NCBI RefSeq assembly: GCF_020510525.1
Contig: NZ_CP075188.1
Span: forward strand, 1,364,001-1,428,000
DNA: 64,000 nucleotides
From: Quatrionicoccus australiensis
Lineage (GTDB): Bacteria; Pseudomonadota; Gammaproteobacteria; Burkholderiales; Rhodocyclaceae
Direction of reading: 5' to 3'
Part shown: one piece after another, positions 1 through 8,044 of the stretch
Numbering within the stretch: position 1 is the first letter of the stretch
Layout: each line of letters opens with the position of its first letter
The notes under the pieces: generated by a model
Told to the model about the DNA's origin: nothing
The model's database searches: none
What the model saw: the letters and a program-made list of their open reading frames with translations, nothing else
Translations under genes and position numbers: made by a program

Positions 1-703
1 GCGTCAGTTTGCCGGGCTTGAGCAGCACGTGATCGGGAATGCCCACCTTGCCGATGTCGTGCAGCGGGGCAGACTGGGCCAGGGCGTCGATGGTGCGCGG
101 ATCAAGAAAGGCGGCAAAGCGCGGATGATCGGCCAGAGCCTGGGCCAGGGTGCGGACGTATTGCTGGGTGCGGCGCAGGTGATTGCCGGTTTCCGGATCA
201 CGCGTTTCGGCGAGGCGGGCGAGGGCGTGGATGCTGACCTGCTGGATCAGCTGGTTTTCGCCCATGCGATGGGCAACTTCGGCTTCGAGATAACTGTTCT
301 GGTCACTCAGGAAATCACGCGCCCGCTTCAGTTCCAGCTGGGTCCGGACGCGGGCGAGGACGATGGCCGGACGCAGCGGCTTGGTGATGTAGTCGACGGC
401 GCCGCAGTCCAGACCGTGTTCCTCATCTTCGGTGGCATCCATCGCCGTGACGAAGATGACCGGAATCTGGCTGGTGACCGGATCGGCACGCAGGGCGGCA
501 ATGACGCCGTAGCCGTCCATGTCGGGCATCATGACGTCGAGCAGGATGAGATCTGGTGTCGGGTGACTGTGCGCAATCTGCAAGGCGCGCCGGCCGGAAT
601 TGGCAGCCCGCACCCGATAGGTGGGTTGCAGCAATTCGCCGAGAATGCTCAGGTTCTCGGGCGTGTCATCAACGATCAGAACGGTCGGTTGGCCGTTGGT
701 CAT
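1..703 (-). CDS. Response regulator with REC and HD-GYP domains (3' part outside window)
   Basis: The frame opens with ATG at 703-701, preceded by a GGGGAG ribosome site, and runs off the left edge, so about 234 codons are visible. The N-terminus is a receiver domain: acidic pair D12-D13 in VLIVDDTPENL, phospho-acceptor D56 in LILLDVMMPDMDG, and a conserved Lys in ITKP. A coiled linker follows, then the start of an HD-GYP phosphodiesterase domain with the HD pair near residues 215-216 (HDIGKVGIPD). The GYP signature lies beyond the window. Proteins of this kind usually hydrolyse cyclic-di-GMP in response to phosphorylation by a partner kinase; that activity is inferred. It is transcribed away from nothing obvious; its kinase is not seen here. 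Confidence 0.85.
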   Translation of the reverse strand, partial: MTNGQPTVLIVDDTPENLSILGELLQPTYRVRAANSGRRALQIAHSHPTPDLILLDVMMPDMDGYGVIAALRADPVTSQIPVIFVTAMDATEDEEHGLDCGAVDYITKPLRPAIVLARVRTQLELKRARDFLSDQNSYLEAEVAHRMGENQLIQQVSIHALARLAETRDPETGNHLRRTQQYVRTLAQALADHPRFAAFLDPRTIDALAQSAPLHDIGKVGIPDHVLLKPGKLT

Positions 704-783
704 TTCGTCTCCCCGCTGGCGTGGCGGACTTTGTTGTACGCAGATTATGGGCGCCTCGCGAAAATATTGCTACCGCCGGAGAG

Positions 784-811
784 ACAAGCAAGGCAGGCAT
801 TCCTTGCTTGT
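784..811 (-). terminator. Candidate hairpin downstream of rsgA
   Basis: A perfect 10-bp inverted repeat (784-793 and 802-811) with an 8-nt loop lies just beyond the rsgA stop. No strong U-run follows on either strand, so it may be a weak terminator or an mRNA-end stabiliser. Confidence 0.3.
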
Positions 812-823
812 GCGGGCAGACTG

Positions 824-1708
824 TCAAGCCGGGCGTAGTGTTCCCATGATGCGGTGGTAGGTGGCAAAGCGCTTTTCTTCGATTTTTCCGGCGTTGACCG
901 CTGCGCTCAGGGCGCAATCCGGCTCGCGGTTGTGGCGACAGTCGCGGAAGCGGCATTGCCCGAGATAGGGCCGGAATTCGCGGAAGGCATGTTCGATTTC
1001 CTGCGTGTTCAGATGGCCGAGACCGAATTCCTGCAAGCCCGGCGAGTCGATCAGCTGGCTGGCGGCATCGAGGTTGTAGAGCGTGGCGTGCGTCGTGGTG
1101 TGCTTGCCGGAGTCGAGTGCGGACGAAATTTCGCGCGTCGCGGCCCGGGCTTCCGGGAACAGCGCATTGACCAGCGTCGATTTGCCCATCCCGGACTGGC
1201 CGACCAGCACGCTGGTTTTGCCGTGCAGGGCCGGGCGCAGGTCCTCGGCGTGCTCGAGGGCGGAGAGTTCGAGCACGCGATAGTCGAGCGCGGCGAACAT
1301 TTTCAGGCGTTCACGGGCGATTGGCAGCTTGTCGGCGAGGTCGCACTTGTTGAGCACGATCAGGACTTCGATTTCCTCGCTTTCGGCGGCGATCAGGGCA
1401 CGCGTCACCAGTTCGTCGGAAAAGCCGGGTTCGGTGGCGACGACGATGACCAGCTGGTCGACATTGGCGGCGATCAGTTTCTGTTTCACCTCGTTCGAGC
1501 GGTAGAGCAGGCTGCTGCGCGGCTGGATTGCCTCGATGACGCCCTGGTCGGGCGCCGTCTGCTTGATATCGACGCGGTCGCCGCAGGCGACATCGCTCTT
1601 CTTGCCGCGCGTGAAGCAGGGCAGCAGGCTGCCGTCGGCCAGTTGCACGAAATACTGCCGGCCATGCGCGGCGACGACGCGCCCTTCGATCAGGCCGGGC
1701 TGGCTCAT
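824..1708 (-). CDS. rsgA: Ribosome small-subunit-dependent GTPase A
   Basis: The 294-residue product has the circularly permuted GTPase order of RsgA: an N-terminal OB fold, then the G4 motif NKCD (about residue 120), the G1 loop GQSGMGKST (about 169) and G3 DSPG (about 218). The C-terminal zinc knuckle is CRFRDCRHNREPDC. RsgA acts in late 30S subunit maturation. The ATG at 1708 was chosen because the protein then starts at the usual family N-terminus (MSQPGLIEGRVV); it overlaps the stop of the upstream M48 peptidase gene by 4 nt, so the two are probably translationally coupled. Confidence 0.95.
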   Translation of the reverse strand: MSQPGLIEGRVVAAHGRQYFVQLADGSLLPCFTRGKKSDVACGDRVDIKQTAPDQGVIEAIQPRSSLLYRSNEVKQKLIAANVDQLVIVVATEPGFSDELVTRALIAAESEEIEVLIVLNKCDLADKLPIARERLKMFAALDYRVLELSALEHAEDLRPALHGKTSVLVGQSGMGKSTLVNALFPEARAATREISSALDSGKHTTTHATLYNLDAASQLIDSPGLQEFGLGHLNTQEIEHAFREFRPYLGQCRFRDCRHNREPDCALSAAVNAGKIEEKRFATYHRIMGTLRPA

Positions 1709-2955
1709 GCGGTCTGCTCCAGTTTCTGCAAGTGGGCAATGCGCTGGGCGGCCGGCGGGTGCGAGTCGTAGAACAGCGAATGCAGCGGGTCGGGCGTCAA
1801 TGTCGCGGCATTGTCTTCGTAGAGCTTGACCAGGGCGCGTACCAGATCGCCAGCCGAGGCGTGTTCGGCTGCGTAGGCGTCGGCCTCGAATTCGTTGCGG
1901 CGCGACAGGTAGCTGCCGAGCGGGCCGAGCAGGAAGGTGAATACCGGGATGACGAGGAAGAAGAGCACCAGCGCCAGGGCCGTGTTCTGCGCCGGCACGC
2001 CCAGCCCCGAGTAGAACCACGGCGCATCGATCAACTGGCCGAGCAGCCAGAGGAAACCGAGTGACAGCGCGAACATCAGCGCCATGCGGTAGACGATGTG
2101 GTGACGGCGAAAATGCCCGAGCTCGTGGGCGAGCACGGCTTCGACTTCGGAAGGCGTCAGGCGCTCGAGCAGGGTGTCGAAAAAGACGATGCGCTTGTTG
2201 TTGCCGAAGCCGGTGAAGTAGGCGTTGCCATGGCTGGAGCGTTTCGAGCCGTCCATCACGAAGAGGCCGCTGGAACGAAAGCCGCAGCGCGTGAGCAGGG
2301 CTTCGATGCGCGTTTTCATCTCGCCGTCGGCGAGCGGCGAGAATTTGTTGAACAGCGGCGCGATCCAGGTCGGGTAGACGGACATGATGAGCAGGTTGAA
2401 GGCGCTCCAGAACAGCCAGACGTAGAGCCACCACAGGCTGCCCATGCTGTTCATCAACCAGAGTACGGCAAGGATCAGCGGCGCGCCGATGCCGATGCCG
2501 ATCAGCGTCTGCTTGGCGAGATCGGCGAAGAACAGGCCGAGCGTCATGCGGTTGAAGCCGTGTCTGGCCTCGATGACGAACTGGCGGTAGAGCGAGAAGG
2601 GCAGGTCGATGATGCCGGAAATCAGCATGACGCTGAAAATCAGCGCCAGCCCGTAAGGCAGCCCGTCGAGCCGGGCCGAGCACAGGTCGTGCAGCCAGGC
2701 GAGGCCGCCGCCAAGGGTCAGGAACATCAGCAGGGCGCTGTCGACCAGCGTCGTCTGCAAGGCGAAGCGGCTACGGTCGACGCTGTAATCGGCGGCTTTT
2801 TGGTGGGCAGCGAGCGGAATGCGTGCGGCGAACTCGGCCGGAACCTCGGCCCGGTGGGCGGTAACGAAACGGATGTGGCGCAGGGTGAGCCAGAGGCGAA
2901 CCGCCAGGCTGAGCAGGAAGGCGGCGATAAACAGGGTGGTGAATGGTGTGGTCAC
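1705..2955 (-). CDS. M48 family (Ste24/CAAX-type) membrane metallopeptidase
   Basis: This 416-residue protein has several hydrophobic segments in its first 200 residues and the zinc-binding helix HELGH within VEAVLAHELGHFRRHH. A third ligand Glu is likely in the downstream EFEADAYAAEHA motif. Length and motifs match bacterial Ste24-type M48 peptidases of the inner membrane, but the substrate is unknown. It is the first gene of a two-gene unit with rsgA, overlapping by 4 nt, an arrangement common in betaproteobacteria. The gene is divergent from orn. Confidence 0.9.
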   Translation of the reverse strand: MTTPFTTLFIAAFLLSLAVRLWLTLRHIRFVTAHRAEVPAEFAARIPLAAHQKAADYSVDRSRFALQTTLVDSALLMFLTLGGGLAWLHDLCSARLDGLPYGLALIFSVMLISGIIDLPFSLYRQFVIEARHGFNRMTLGLFFADLAKQTLIGIGIGAPLILAVLWLMNSMGSLWWLYVWLFWSAFNLLIMSVYPTWIAPLFNKFSPLADGEMKTRIEALLTRCGFRSSGLFVMDGSKRSSHGNAYFTGFGNNKRIVFFDTLLERLTPSEVEAVLAHELGHFRRHHIVYRMALMFALSLGFLWLLGQLIDAPWFYSGLGVPAQNTALALVLFFLVIPVFTFLLGPLGSYLSRRNEFEADAYAAEHASAGDLVRALVKLYEDNAATLTPDPLHSLFYDSHPPAAQRIAHLQKLEQTA

Positions 2956-3009
2956 TAAGTTGGCTGCAAAGCTGTGAGAAAATCGGGGTTTTCAGAAGTG
3001 GGCGATTAT

Positions 3010-3555
3010 ATGACAGGCAACGCAAACAACCTCGTCTGGCTGGATATGGAAATGACCGGCCTGAATCCGGAGGGTGACCGCATCATCGAGATGGCGATGG
3101 TGGTGACCAATTCCGAACTGGAGATGGTTGCCGAATCGCCGTCCTGGGTTGTCCATCAGTCCGATGCGACGCTCGCCGGCATGGACGAATGGAATCAGAA
3201 AACGCATGGCCGCTCGGGCCTGATCGACAAGGTCAAGGCTTCGGAGATGGACGAAGCCGCGGTCGAGGCCGCCGCGCTCGAATTCCTCAAGAAGTATTCC
3301 CTGCCCGGCCATTCGCCGATGTGCGGCAATACCATCGGCCAGGACCGCCGTTTCATGGCGCGCTACATGCCGACCCTGGAAGCCTTCTTCCACTACCGCA
3401 ATCTCGACGTCAGCACGCTCAAGGAATTGTGCAAGCGCTGGCAGCCGGAAGTCTACAAGGGTTTCAAGAAGAAGGGCCGGCACACGGCACTGGCCGACAT
3501 CCACGAGTCGATCGACGAACTCAAGTATTACCGTGAACATTTCCTGAAGGGCTGA
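3010..3555 (+). CDS. orn: Oligoribonuclease
   Basis: With the ATG at 3010 the product is 181 aa, the usual Orn length; an upstream in-frame start at 2974 would add 12 residues unlike the family. DEDDh exonuclease motifs are complete: D and E in [11 protein letters not shown] in [15 protein letters not shown], and H with D in [11 protein letters not shown]. Orn degrades 2-5 nt RNAs and pGpG, the end product of c-di-GMP breakdown. It is divergent from the M48 gene with only about 54 bp between them. Confidence 0.97.
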   Translation: MTGNANNLVWLDMEMTGLNPEGDRIIEMAMVVTNSELEMVAESPSWVVHQSDATLAGMDEWNQKTHGRSGLIDKVKASEMDEAAVEAAALEFLKKYSLPGHSPMCGNTIGQDRRFMARYMPTLEAFFHYRNLDVSTLKELCKRWQPEVYKGFKKKGRHTALADIHESIDELKYYREHFLKG

Positions 3556-3573
3556 GCCCTTCATGCCGGGCGG

Positions 3574-5196
3574 TCAACGCCGGAAAAGACGGAATTTTTC
3601 CCGGCGTTCGCCCGGCCGGCTGCCTTCCCAGACCTTGCTCCAGCGGGCATCGGGGGCAGCCAGTTGCGCGCGGTTTTCACCGCCGACCAGCAGCCAGTTG
3701 CACTGGCGGCCGGCGGTGCTGTCCACGGCTGCCGGTTCGATACCGACAAAGTAGGCCAGTGACGCCAGTTGAGTATCGTTCAGTCCGCGCTCGGCAAGGC
3801 AGCCATGATCGTTCGGCAGGGTGCTGGCGATGGCCTGGGCAACCGGACGATAGCTCTTGCCGTAGTCGAACCAGGGCAGGATCAGGGTGGTGGCGAGCAG
3901 CCACAGGCAGGTGAAGCCCATCGTCCAGTGCGTCAGGCTGCGGTAGGGGGAGCGCGGTGCGGTAAAGATCAGCCAGCCCCACCACAATGTTCCAGCCAGG
4001 CCGACCAGCAAGTCGGACCAGTCGAGGCTGCCGACGAAACCGGGACGCAAGACGACCACCCGTTCCGCCATCTTGCCCGGCCAGCCGAGCGCCATCGCCG
4101 ACCAGCCGAGCCAGACCAGCGCGGCGAACAGGCTGAAGCTCATCATCGCGAACCAGTCGAAGGCATTGGCGGCGCCGCGCCGCAGCGTCAGTGCCCCTGG
4201 CGTGGCGAGCAGGGCCAGCGACGGCAGCAGCAAGAGTGTCGGAATCTGGCGTGGGCGATAGGCCAAAGCCAGCATCAGGAAGGTCAGCAACAGGAAAACC
4301 AGCGGCAGCAACTGGGCCGGGGCTGCAAGGTTCTTGCGGCGTGTCCACAAGGTCCAGCCGGCCAGTGGCAGGGCCGGGAAGGCAAACCAGGGCAGCATGG
4401 CGAGGAAGCGCCCGGCGCCGGTGAATGAGAACGGGGTTTGCAAGGGGGCCAGTTCGGTTGCGATCCAGCCATGCAGGCGGGCCGGTTCCATGGCGAGGAG
4501 CAGCAAGGGCCAGGGCAGGATCAGCAGGAGAGCGATGCCGAGGCCGATGGCCAGTGTCTGGAGTGCTTTCGGGCGATCCGGCGACAGCCACCAGGCGATT
4601 GGCAGTATGGCAAGCAGCGGCAGGGTCGGGGCAACGCCGGCACTGAGCAGGCAGCCGGCGACAGCAATGCCGTAGAAGATTCCGGTCAGACGGGGGCGTC
4701 GACCGATGGCAGCGAGGCTGCCCAGGGCGCCGGCATAGGCGGCGAGCGCAATCAGCATCGGCTGCGCATCGTGAGCGTGGAAAAGCAGACCGGTGCAACC
4801 AGCCAGCAACAGCGGGCTGGCTGCCGCACTTTCCTGGCCGTAAAGTTCGCGCCCGGCGTAATAGAGGCCGGTCAGGGCCAGTGTCACCCAGATGCCACTG
4901 GCGAGGCGCATGGCTTCGTGCAGCGGCAGCAGCCAGCCGAAAATCTTGCCGGTCAGGGCGGCGCTCCAGTAATAGAGCGGTGGTTCATGGAAGGAGCGGC
5001 CGGCCAGGTCGGGTGACAGCCAGTCAGCGTAGGTCAGCATGTGCCAGGCGGTACCGATGTGGATGGCGTCTTCGCCCTTCCATGGGTCGCGCCCGAATAG
5101 CCCGGCCAGCACGTAAAAGGCGAGCATGGCGGCGAGCATCCAGCCGGCCGGTGGCAGGCGGATGCCGCGACGGATCAGGGCAGCTAGCTCAGGCAT
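3574..5196 (-). CDS. ArnT-like family 39 glycosyltransferase, polytopic membrane protein
   Basis: The 540-residue protein has roughly 11-12 hydrophobic segments. After the first membrane span it carries DPWKGEDAIHIG, like the acidic first-loop motif of ArnT/PMT-type (GT-C) transferases, followed by FHEPPLYYW, typical of this family. Such enzymes move a sugar from a polyprenyl-phosphate donor to a lipid or protein on the periplasmic side. Neither donor nor acceptor can be told from context; no arn or pmr genes are nearby. It is convergent with orn, with 18 bp between the stops, and lies downstream of rpmE across a terminator. Confidence 0.8.
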   Translation of the reverse strand: MPELAALIRRGIRLPPAGWMLAAMLAFYVLAGLFGRDPWKGEDAIHIGTAWHMLTYADWLSPDLAGRSFHEPPLYYWSAALTGKIFGWLLPLHEAMRLASGIWVTLALTGLYYAGRELYGQESAAASPLLLAGCTGLLFHAHDAQPMLIALAAYAGALGSLAAIGRRPRLTGIFYGIAVAGCLLSAGVAPTLPLLAILPIAWWLSPDRPKALQTLAIGLGIALLLILPWPLLLLAMEPARLHGWIATELAPLQTPFSFTGAGRFLAMLPWFAFPALPLAGWTLWTRRKNLAAPAQLLPLVFLLLTFLMLALAYRPRQIPTLLLLPSLALLATPGALTLRRGAANAFDWFAMMSFSLFAALVWLGWSAMALGWPGKMAERVVVLRPGFVGSLDWSDLLVGLAGTLWWGWLIFTAPRSPYRSLTHWTMGFTCLWLLATTLILPWFDYGKSYRPVAQAIASTLPNDHGCLAERGLNDTQLASLAYFVGIEPAAVDSTAGRQCNWLLVGGENRAQLAAPDARWSKVWEGSRPGERREKFRLFRR

Positions 5197-5210
5197 GTGC
5201 AGTGCAAATG

Positions 5211-5240
5211 AAAAAGGCAGCCCAGCGGCTGCCCTTTTTT
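5211..5240. terminator. Bidirectional intrinsic terminator after rpmE
   Basis: A 7-bp GC stem, GGCAGCC (5216-5222) and GGCTGCC (5227-5233), has a CAGC loop and is flanked by A5 on one side and T6 on the other. It ends rpmE transcription on the minus strand. Confidence 0.85.
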
Positions 5241-5256
5241 GTGCGATTCAGCCAGA

Positions 5257-5478
5257 TCAGGCAGAAGCCTTGCCGCGCATGGCGCCGAACTTCTGGTTGA
5301 ACTTTTCAACGCGACCCGCGGTGTCGACGATCTTCTGCTTGCCCGTGTAGAACGGGTGGCAGAGCGAGCAGACTTCAACATGAAGGGCTTTCTTCATGGT
5401 CGACTTGGTGGTGAAGGTGCTGCCACAGGAGCAGGTTACCTGGATTTCGTTGTACTCGGGATGGATGTCGGCTTTCAC
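5257..5478 (-). CDS. rpmE: 50S ribosomal protein L31, zinc-binding form
   Basis: The 73-residue product begins [16 protein letters not shown] and carries the zinc-binding cysteines of the C+ class: CSC near residue 16-18 and CSLC near 37-40. The TGKQKIVDT segment and basic tail fit L31. It sits between rho and the glycosyltransferase gene, with an intrinsic terminator on each side, so it is probably monocistronic. The adjacency of rho and rpmE is common in proteobacteria. Confidence 0.97.
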   Translation of the reverse strand: MKADIHPEYNEIQVTCSCGSTFTTKSTMKKALHVEVCSLCHPFYTGKQKIVDTAGRVEKFNQKFGAMRGKASA

Positions 5479-5522
5479 TTTGTGTCCTTTCGTTATGCGA
5501 CCGGCGGATGTGGCCGACCTGG

Positions 5523-5554
5523 AAAACGCGTGATTATCCTCGAATAATCACGCG
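5523..5554 (-). terminator. Intrinsic terminator after rho
   Basis: An 11-bp stem (5527-5537 with 5544-5554) has a 6-nt loop and is followed on the minus strand by T4. It separates rho from rpmE. Confidence 0.75.
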
Positions 5555-5592
5555 CTTGCAATACTAAATGCCTGTTTTTCCTGGCAGTCTGT

Positions 5593-6852
5593 TTAGCCGC
5601 GACGCATTGCGTCAAAAAACTCCTGGTTGCCCTTGGTCGATTTGACCTTGTCGAGCAGGAATTCCATGGCTTCGAGATCGTCCATCGGGTAGCAGAGCTT
5701 GCGCAGGACCCACATCTTCTGCAGGACGTCCGGCTTGAGCAGCAGCTCTTCACGACGGGTGCCGGAACGGTTGACGTTGATCGCCGGGTACATCCGCTTC
5801 TCGGCCATGCGGCGGTCGAGGTGGATTTCGGAGTTGCCGGTACCCTTGAATTCTTCGTAGATCACTTCGTCCATGCGCGAACCGGTGTCGATCAGCGCCG
5901 TGGCGAGAATGGTCAGCGAGCCGCCTTCCTCGATGTTGCGTGCGGCGCCGAAGAAACGCTTCGGTTTCTGCAGGGCGTTGGCGTCGACGCCGCCGGTCAG
6001 TACCTTGCCGGAAGCCGGTTGTACGGTGTTGTAGGCGCGGGCGAGGCGGGTAATCGAGTCGAGCAGGATGACGACATCCTTCTTGTGTTCGACCAGGCGC
6101 TTGGCTTTCTCGATGACCATTTCGGCAACGGCGACGTGGCGCGAGGCCGGTTCGTCGAAGGTCGAGGCAACGACTTCACCCTTGACGGTGCGGGTCATTT
6201 CGGTGACTTCTTCCGGACGCTCGTCGATCAGCAGCACGATGAGAATCACTTCCGGATGGTTGGCGGTGATGGCGTGTGCAATGTTCTGCAGCATCACCGT
6301 CTTGCCGGTCTTCGGCGGGGCGACGATCAGGCCGCGCTGACCGCAGCCGATCGGGGCGATCATGTCGATGACACGGCTGGTAATGTTCTCTTCGGACTTG
6401 ATTTCGCGTTCGAGCTTGAGATGGCGCGTCGGGTGCAACGGCGTCAGGTTCTCGAACATGATCTTGTTCTTGTTGGCTTCCGGCGGGAAGCCATTGATGC
6501 GATCGAGCTTGGTCAGGGCAACATAACGCTCGCCATCTTTCGGCGTACGAATCTCGCCTTCGATGGTGTCACCGGTACGCAGGTTGAAGCGGCGGACCTG
6601 CGACGGCGAGACGTAGATGTCGTCCGGATTGGCCAGATAGGAGGTATCCGGTGAACGAAGGAAACCGAAGCCGTCCTGCAGCACCTCAAGCGTGCCATCG
6701 CCGTAGATGGTGACGCCTTTTTTGGCTTCATTCTTGAGAATGGCGTAAATCAGTTCTTGCTTGCGCATCCGGTTGGCGTTCTCGATGCCGGCTTCGGTGG
6801 CCATGTCGAGCAGCTTGCTGACGTGATGCGTCTTTAGTTCGGAAAGTTGCAT
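5593..6852 (-). CDS. rho: Transcription termination factor Rho
   Basis: The 419-aa product has the Rho N-terminal helix domain, a cold-shock-like RNA-binding fold ([19 protein letters not shown], about residues 50-70) and the hexameric ATPase core with Walker A PPKTGKT (about 180) and Walker [15 protein letters not shown]. The length equals the usual proteobacterial form without large inserts. Rho is the RNA-dependent helicase that ends untranslated transcripts. It lies between trxA and rpmE, all on the minus strand; trxA-rho is a conserved order. Confidence 0.98.
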   Translation of the reverse strand: MQLSELKTHHVSKLLDMATEAGIENANRMRKQELIYAILKNEAKKGVTIYGDGTLEVLQDGFGFLRSPDTSYLANPDDIYVSPSQVRRFNLRTGDTIEGEIRTPKDGERYVALTKLDRINGFPPEANKNKIMFENLTPLHPTRHLKLEREIKSEENITSRVIDMIAPIGCGQRGLIVAPPKTGKTVMLQNIAHAITANHPEVILIVLLIDERPEEVTEMTRTVKGEVVASTFDEPASRHVAVAEMVIEKAKRLVEHKKDVVILLDSITRLARAYNTVQPASGKVLTGGVDANALQKPKRFFGAARNIEEGGSLTILATALIDTGSRMDEVIYEEFKGTGNSEIHLDRRMAEKRMYPAINVNRSGTRREELLLKPDVLQKMWVLRKLCYPMDDLEAMEFLLDKVKSTKGNQEFFDAMRRG

Positions 6853-6965
6853 GTGTGGGTGTACGTGGCGCCAGAACGGGGGCCGGACAAAAGAAGCCGG
6901 AACCAGGGCGCAGATTTAAATGCTTGAGGAGGGGAGGACGTCAGGCGGTGTGCCTGCCACGTCGG

Positions 6966-6992
6966 CCTGAAGACGCAGAACGCATCTTCAGG
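6966..6992 (-). terminator. Candidate hairpin after trxA
   Basis: An 8-bp perfect inverted repeat (6966-6973 and 6985-6992) with an 11-nt loop follows the trxA stop. There is no U-run, so it is weak as an intrinsic terminator and may instead mark an mRNA end. Confidence 0.3.
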
Positions 6993-7009
6993 CGGGGAGC
7001 GTACGGTGA

Positions 7010-7336
7010 TTACAGGTTGCTGTCAATGAATGCGGCGAGCTGGCCCTTGGAGAGGGCGCCAACCTTGGTTGCTTCGACGTTGCCGTTCTTGAAGATCATC
7101 AGCGTCGGGATGCCGCGGATGCCAAACTTGGCCGGCGTAGCCTGGTTGTCGTCGATGTTCACCTTGGTGACCTTGAGCTTGCCGGCATATTCGGCAGCGA
7201 TTTCGTCAAGGATGGGGGCGATCATCTTGCAAGGGCCGCACCATTCTGCCCAGTAATCGACGAGAACCGGTTGCTGCGCCTGCAGCACTTCGGCTTCAAA
7301 GGTGTCGTCGGTGACGTAATGGATGTGCTCGCTCAT
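7010..7336 (-). CDS. trxA: Thioredoxin 1
   Basis: The start at 7336 gives a 108-aa protein, the classic thioredoxin length; a longer in-frame reading from 7408 adds 24 residues with no family counterpart. The active site is WCGPC within [17 protein letters not shown], and the cis-proline motif is GIPT. It reduces cytoplasmic disulfides using NADPH through thioredoxin reductase. It is upstream of rho on the same strand. Confidence 0.97.
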   Translation of the reverse strand: MSEHIHYVTDDTFEAEVLQAQQPVLVDYWAEWCGPCKMIAPILDEIAAEYAGKLKVTKVNIDDNQATPAKFGIRGIPTLMIFKNGNVEATKVGALSKGQLAAFIDSNL

Positions 7337-7441
7337 GAATTGCCTCGTGAATGGAGTGAACCGGAGTGTCGGGAAACTGGTGCCGGAATGGCACTGGTAT
7401 TGCGGCAAGATGCTAACGAAAAAAGGAGGCTTAGGGAAGGG

Positions 7442-8044
7442 TCAGCGGCCGGGTTTGAGCAAATTGGCCAATTCGACGGCAGTCTTGACCTGCATCTTGT
7501 CGAAAAGGTTGGCTCTATGCACTTCCACGGTGCGCATGCTGATGTTCAATTCGTCGGCAATGACCTTGTTGAATTTGCCGGCCAGCACCAGTTCCATGAT
7601 CTGGCGTTCGCGGGTGGTCAGGCTGGAAAGTCGGGTATTCAGCGAGTCGACCGTTGCGCTGGCAACGCGCTGGCGGGCGTCGAGTTCCATGGCTTCCTCG
7701 ATGCGGGTCGCCAGTTCGTTGTCATTGAGCGGTTTTTCGAAAAAATCGAAAGCCCCTTTTTTGAGCGTGCTGACCGCCAGCGGGACATCGCCGTGGCCGG
7801 TCAGAAAAATGACCGGCAGACTCGAGTTCTGCTCGCGCAATTTGTCGAAACAATCGAGGCCGCTCATGCCCGACATCCGCATGTCGAGTACGATACAGCC
7901 AGCCAGTTTGCTGTTCCAGGCGGCCAGGAAGTCTTCAGCGTTGGCGTAGGTGGTGCAGGGGATACCGCGTGACTGCAGGAGCCAGGAAAGGGCATCGCGG
8001 ATCGCTTCGTCGTCGTCGACCAGGTGGGCTTGCGGCGTATTCAT
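7442..8044 (-). CDS. dctR: FixJ/DctR-type response regulator
   Basis: The 200-residue protein has a receiver domain (acidic D10-D12, phospho-acceptor D54 in CIVLDMRMSGMSG, Lys in FFEKPLN) and a C-terminal LuxR-type helix-turn-helix (about 140-195, LTTRERQIMELVLAGKFNKVIADEL... MRTVEVHR). Its start overlaps the stop of the kinase gene by 4 nt, so the two form a pair. Placement beside dctA and dctPQM indicates control of C4-dicarboxylate uptake. The name is by analogy with DctSR systems; the ligand is inferred. Confidence 0.8.
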   Translation of the reverse strand: MNTPQAHLVDDDEAIRDALSWLLQSRGIPCTTYANAEDFLAAWNSKLAGCIVLDMRMSGMSGLDCFDKLREQNSSLPVIFLTGHGDVPLAVSTLKKGAFDFFEKPLNDNELATRIEEAMELDARQRVASATVDSLNTRLSSLTTRERQIMELVLAGKFNKVIADELNISMRTVEVHRANLFDKMQVKTAVELANLLKPGR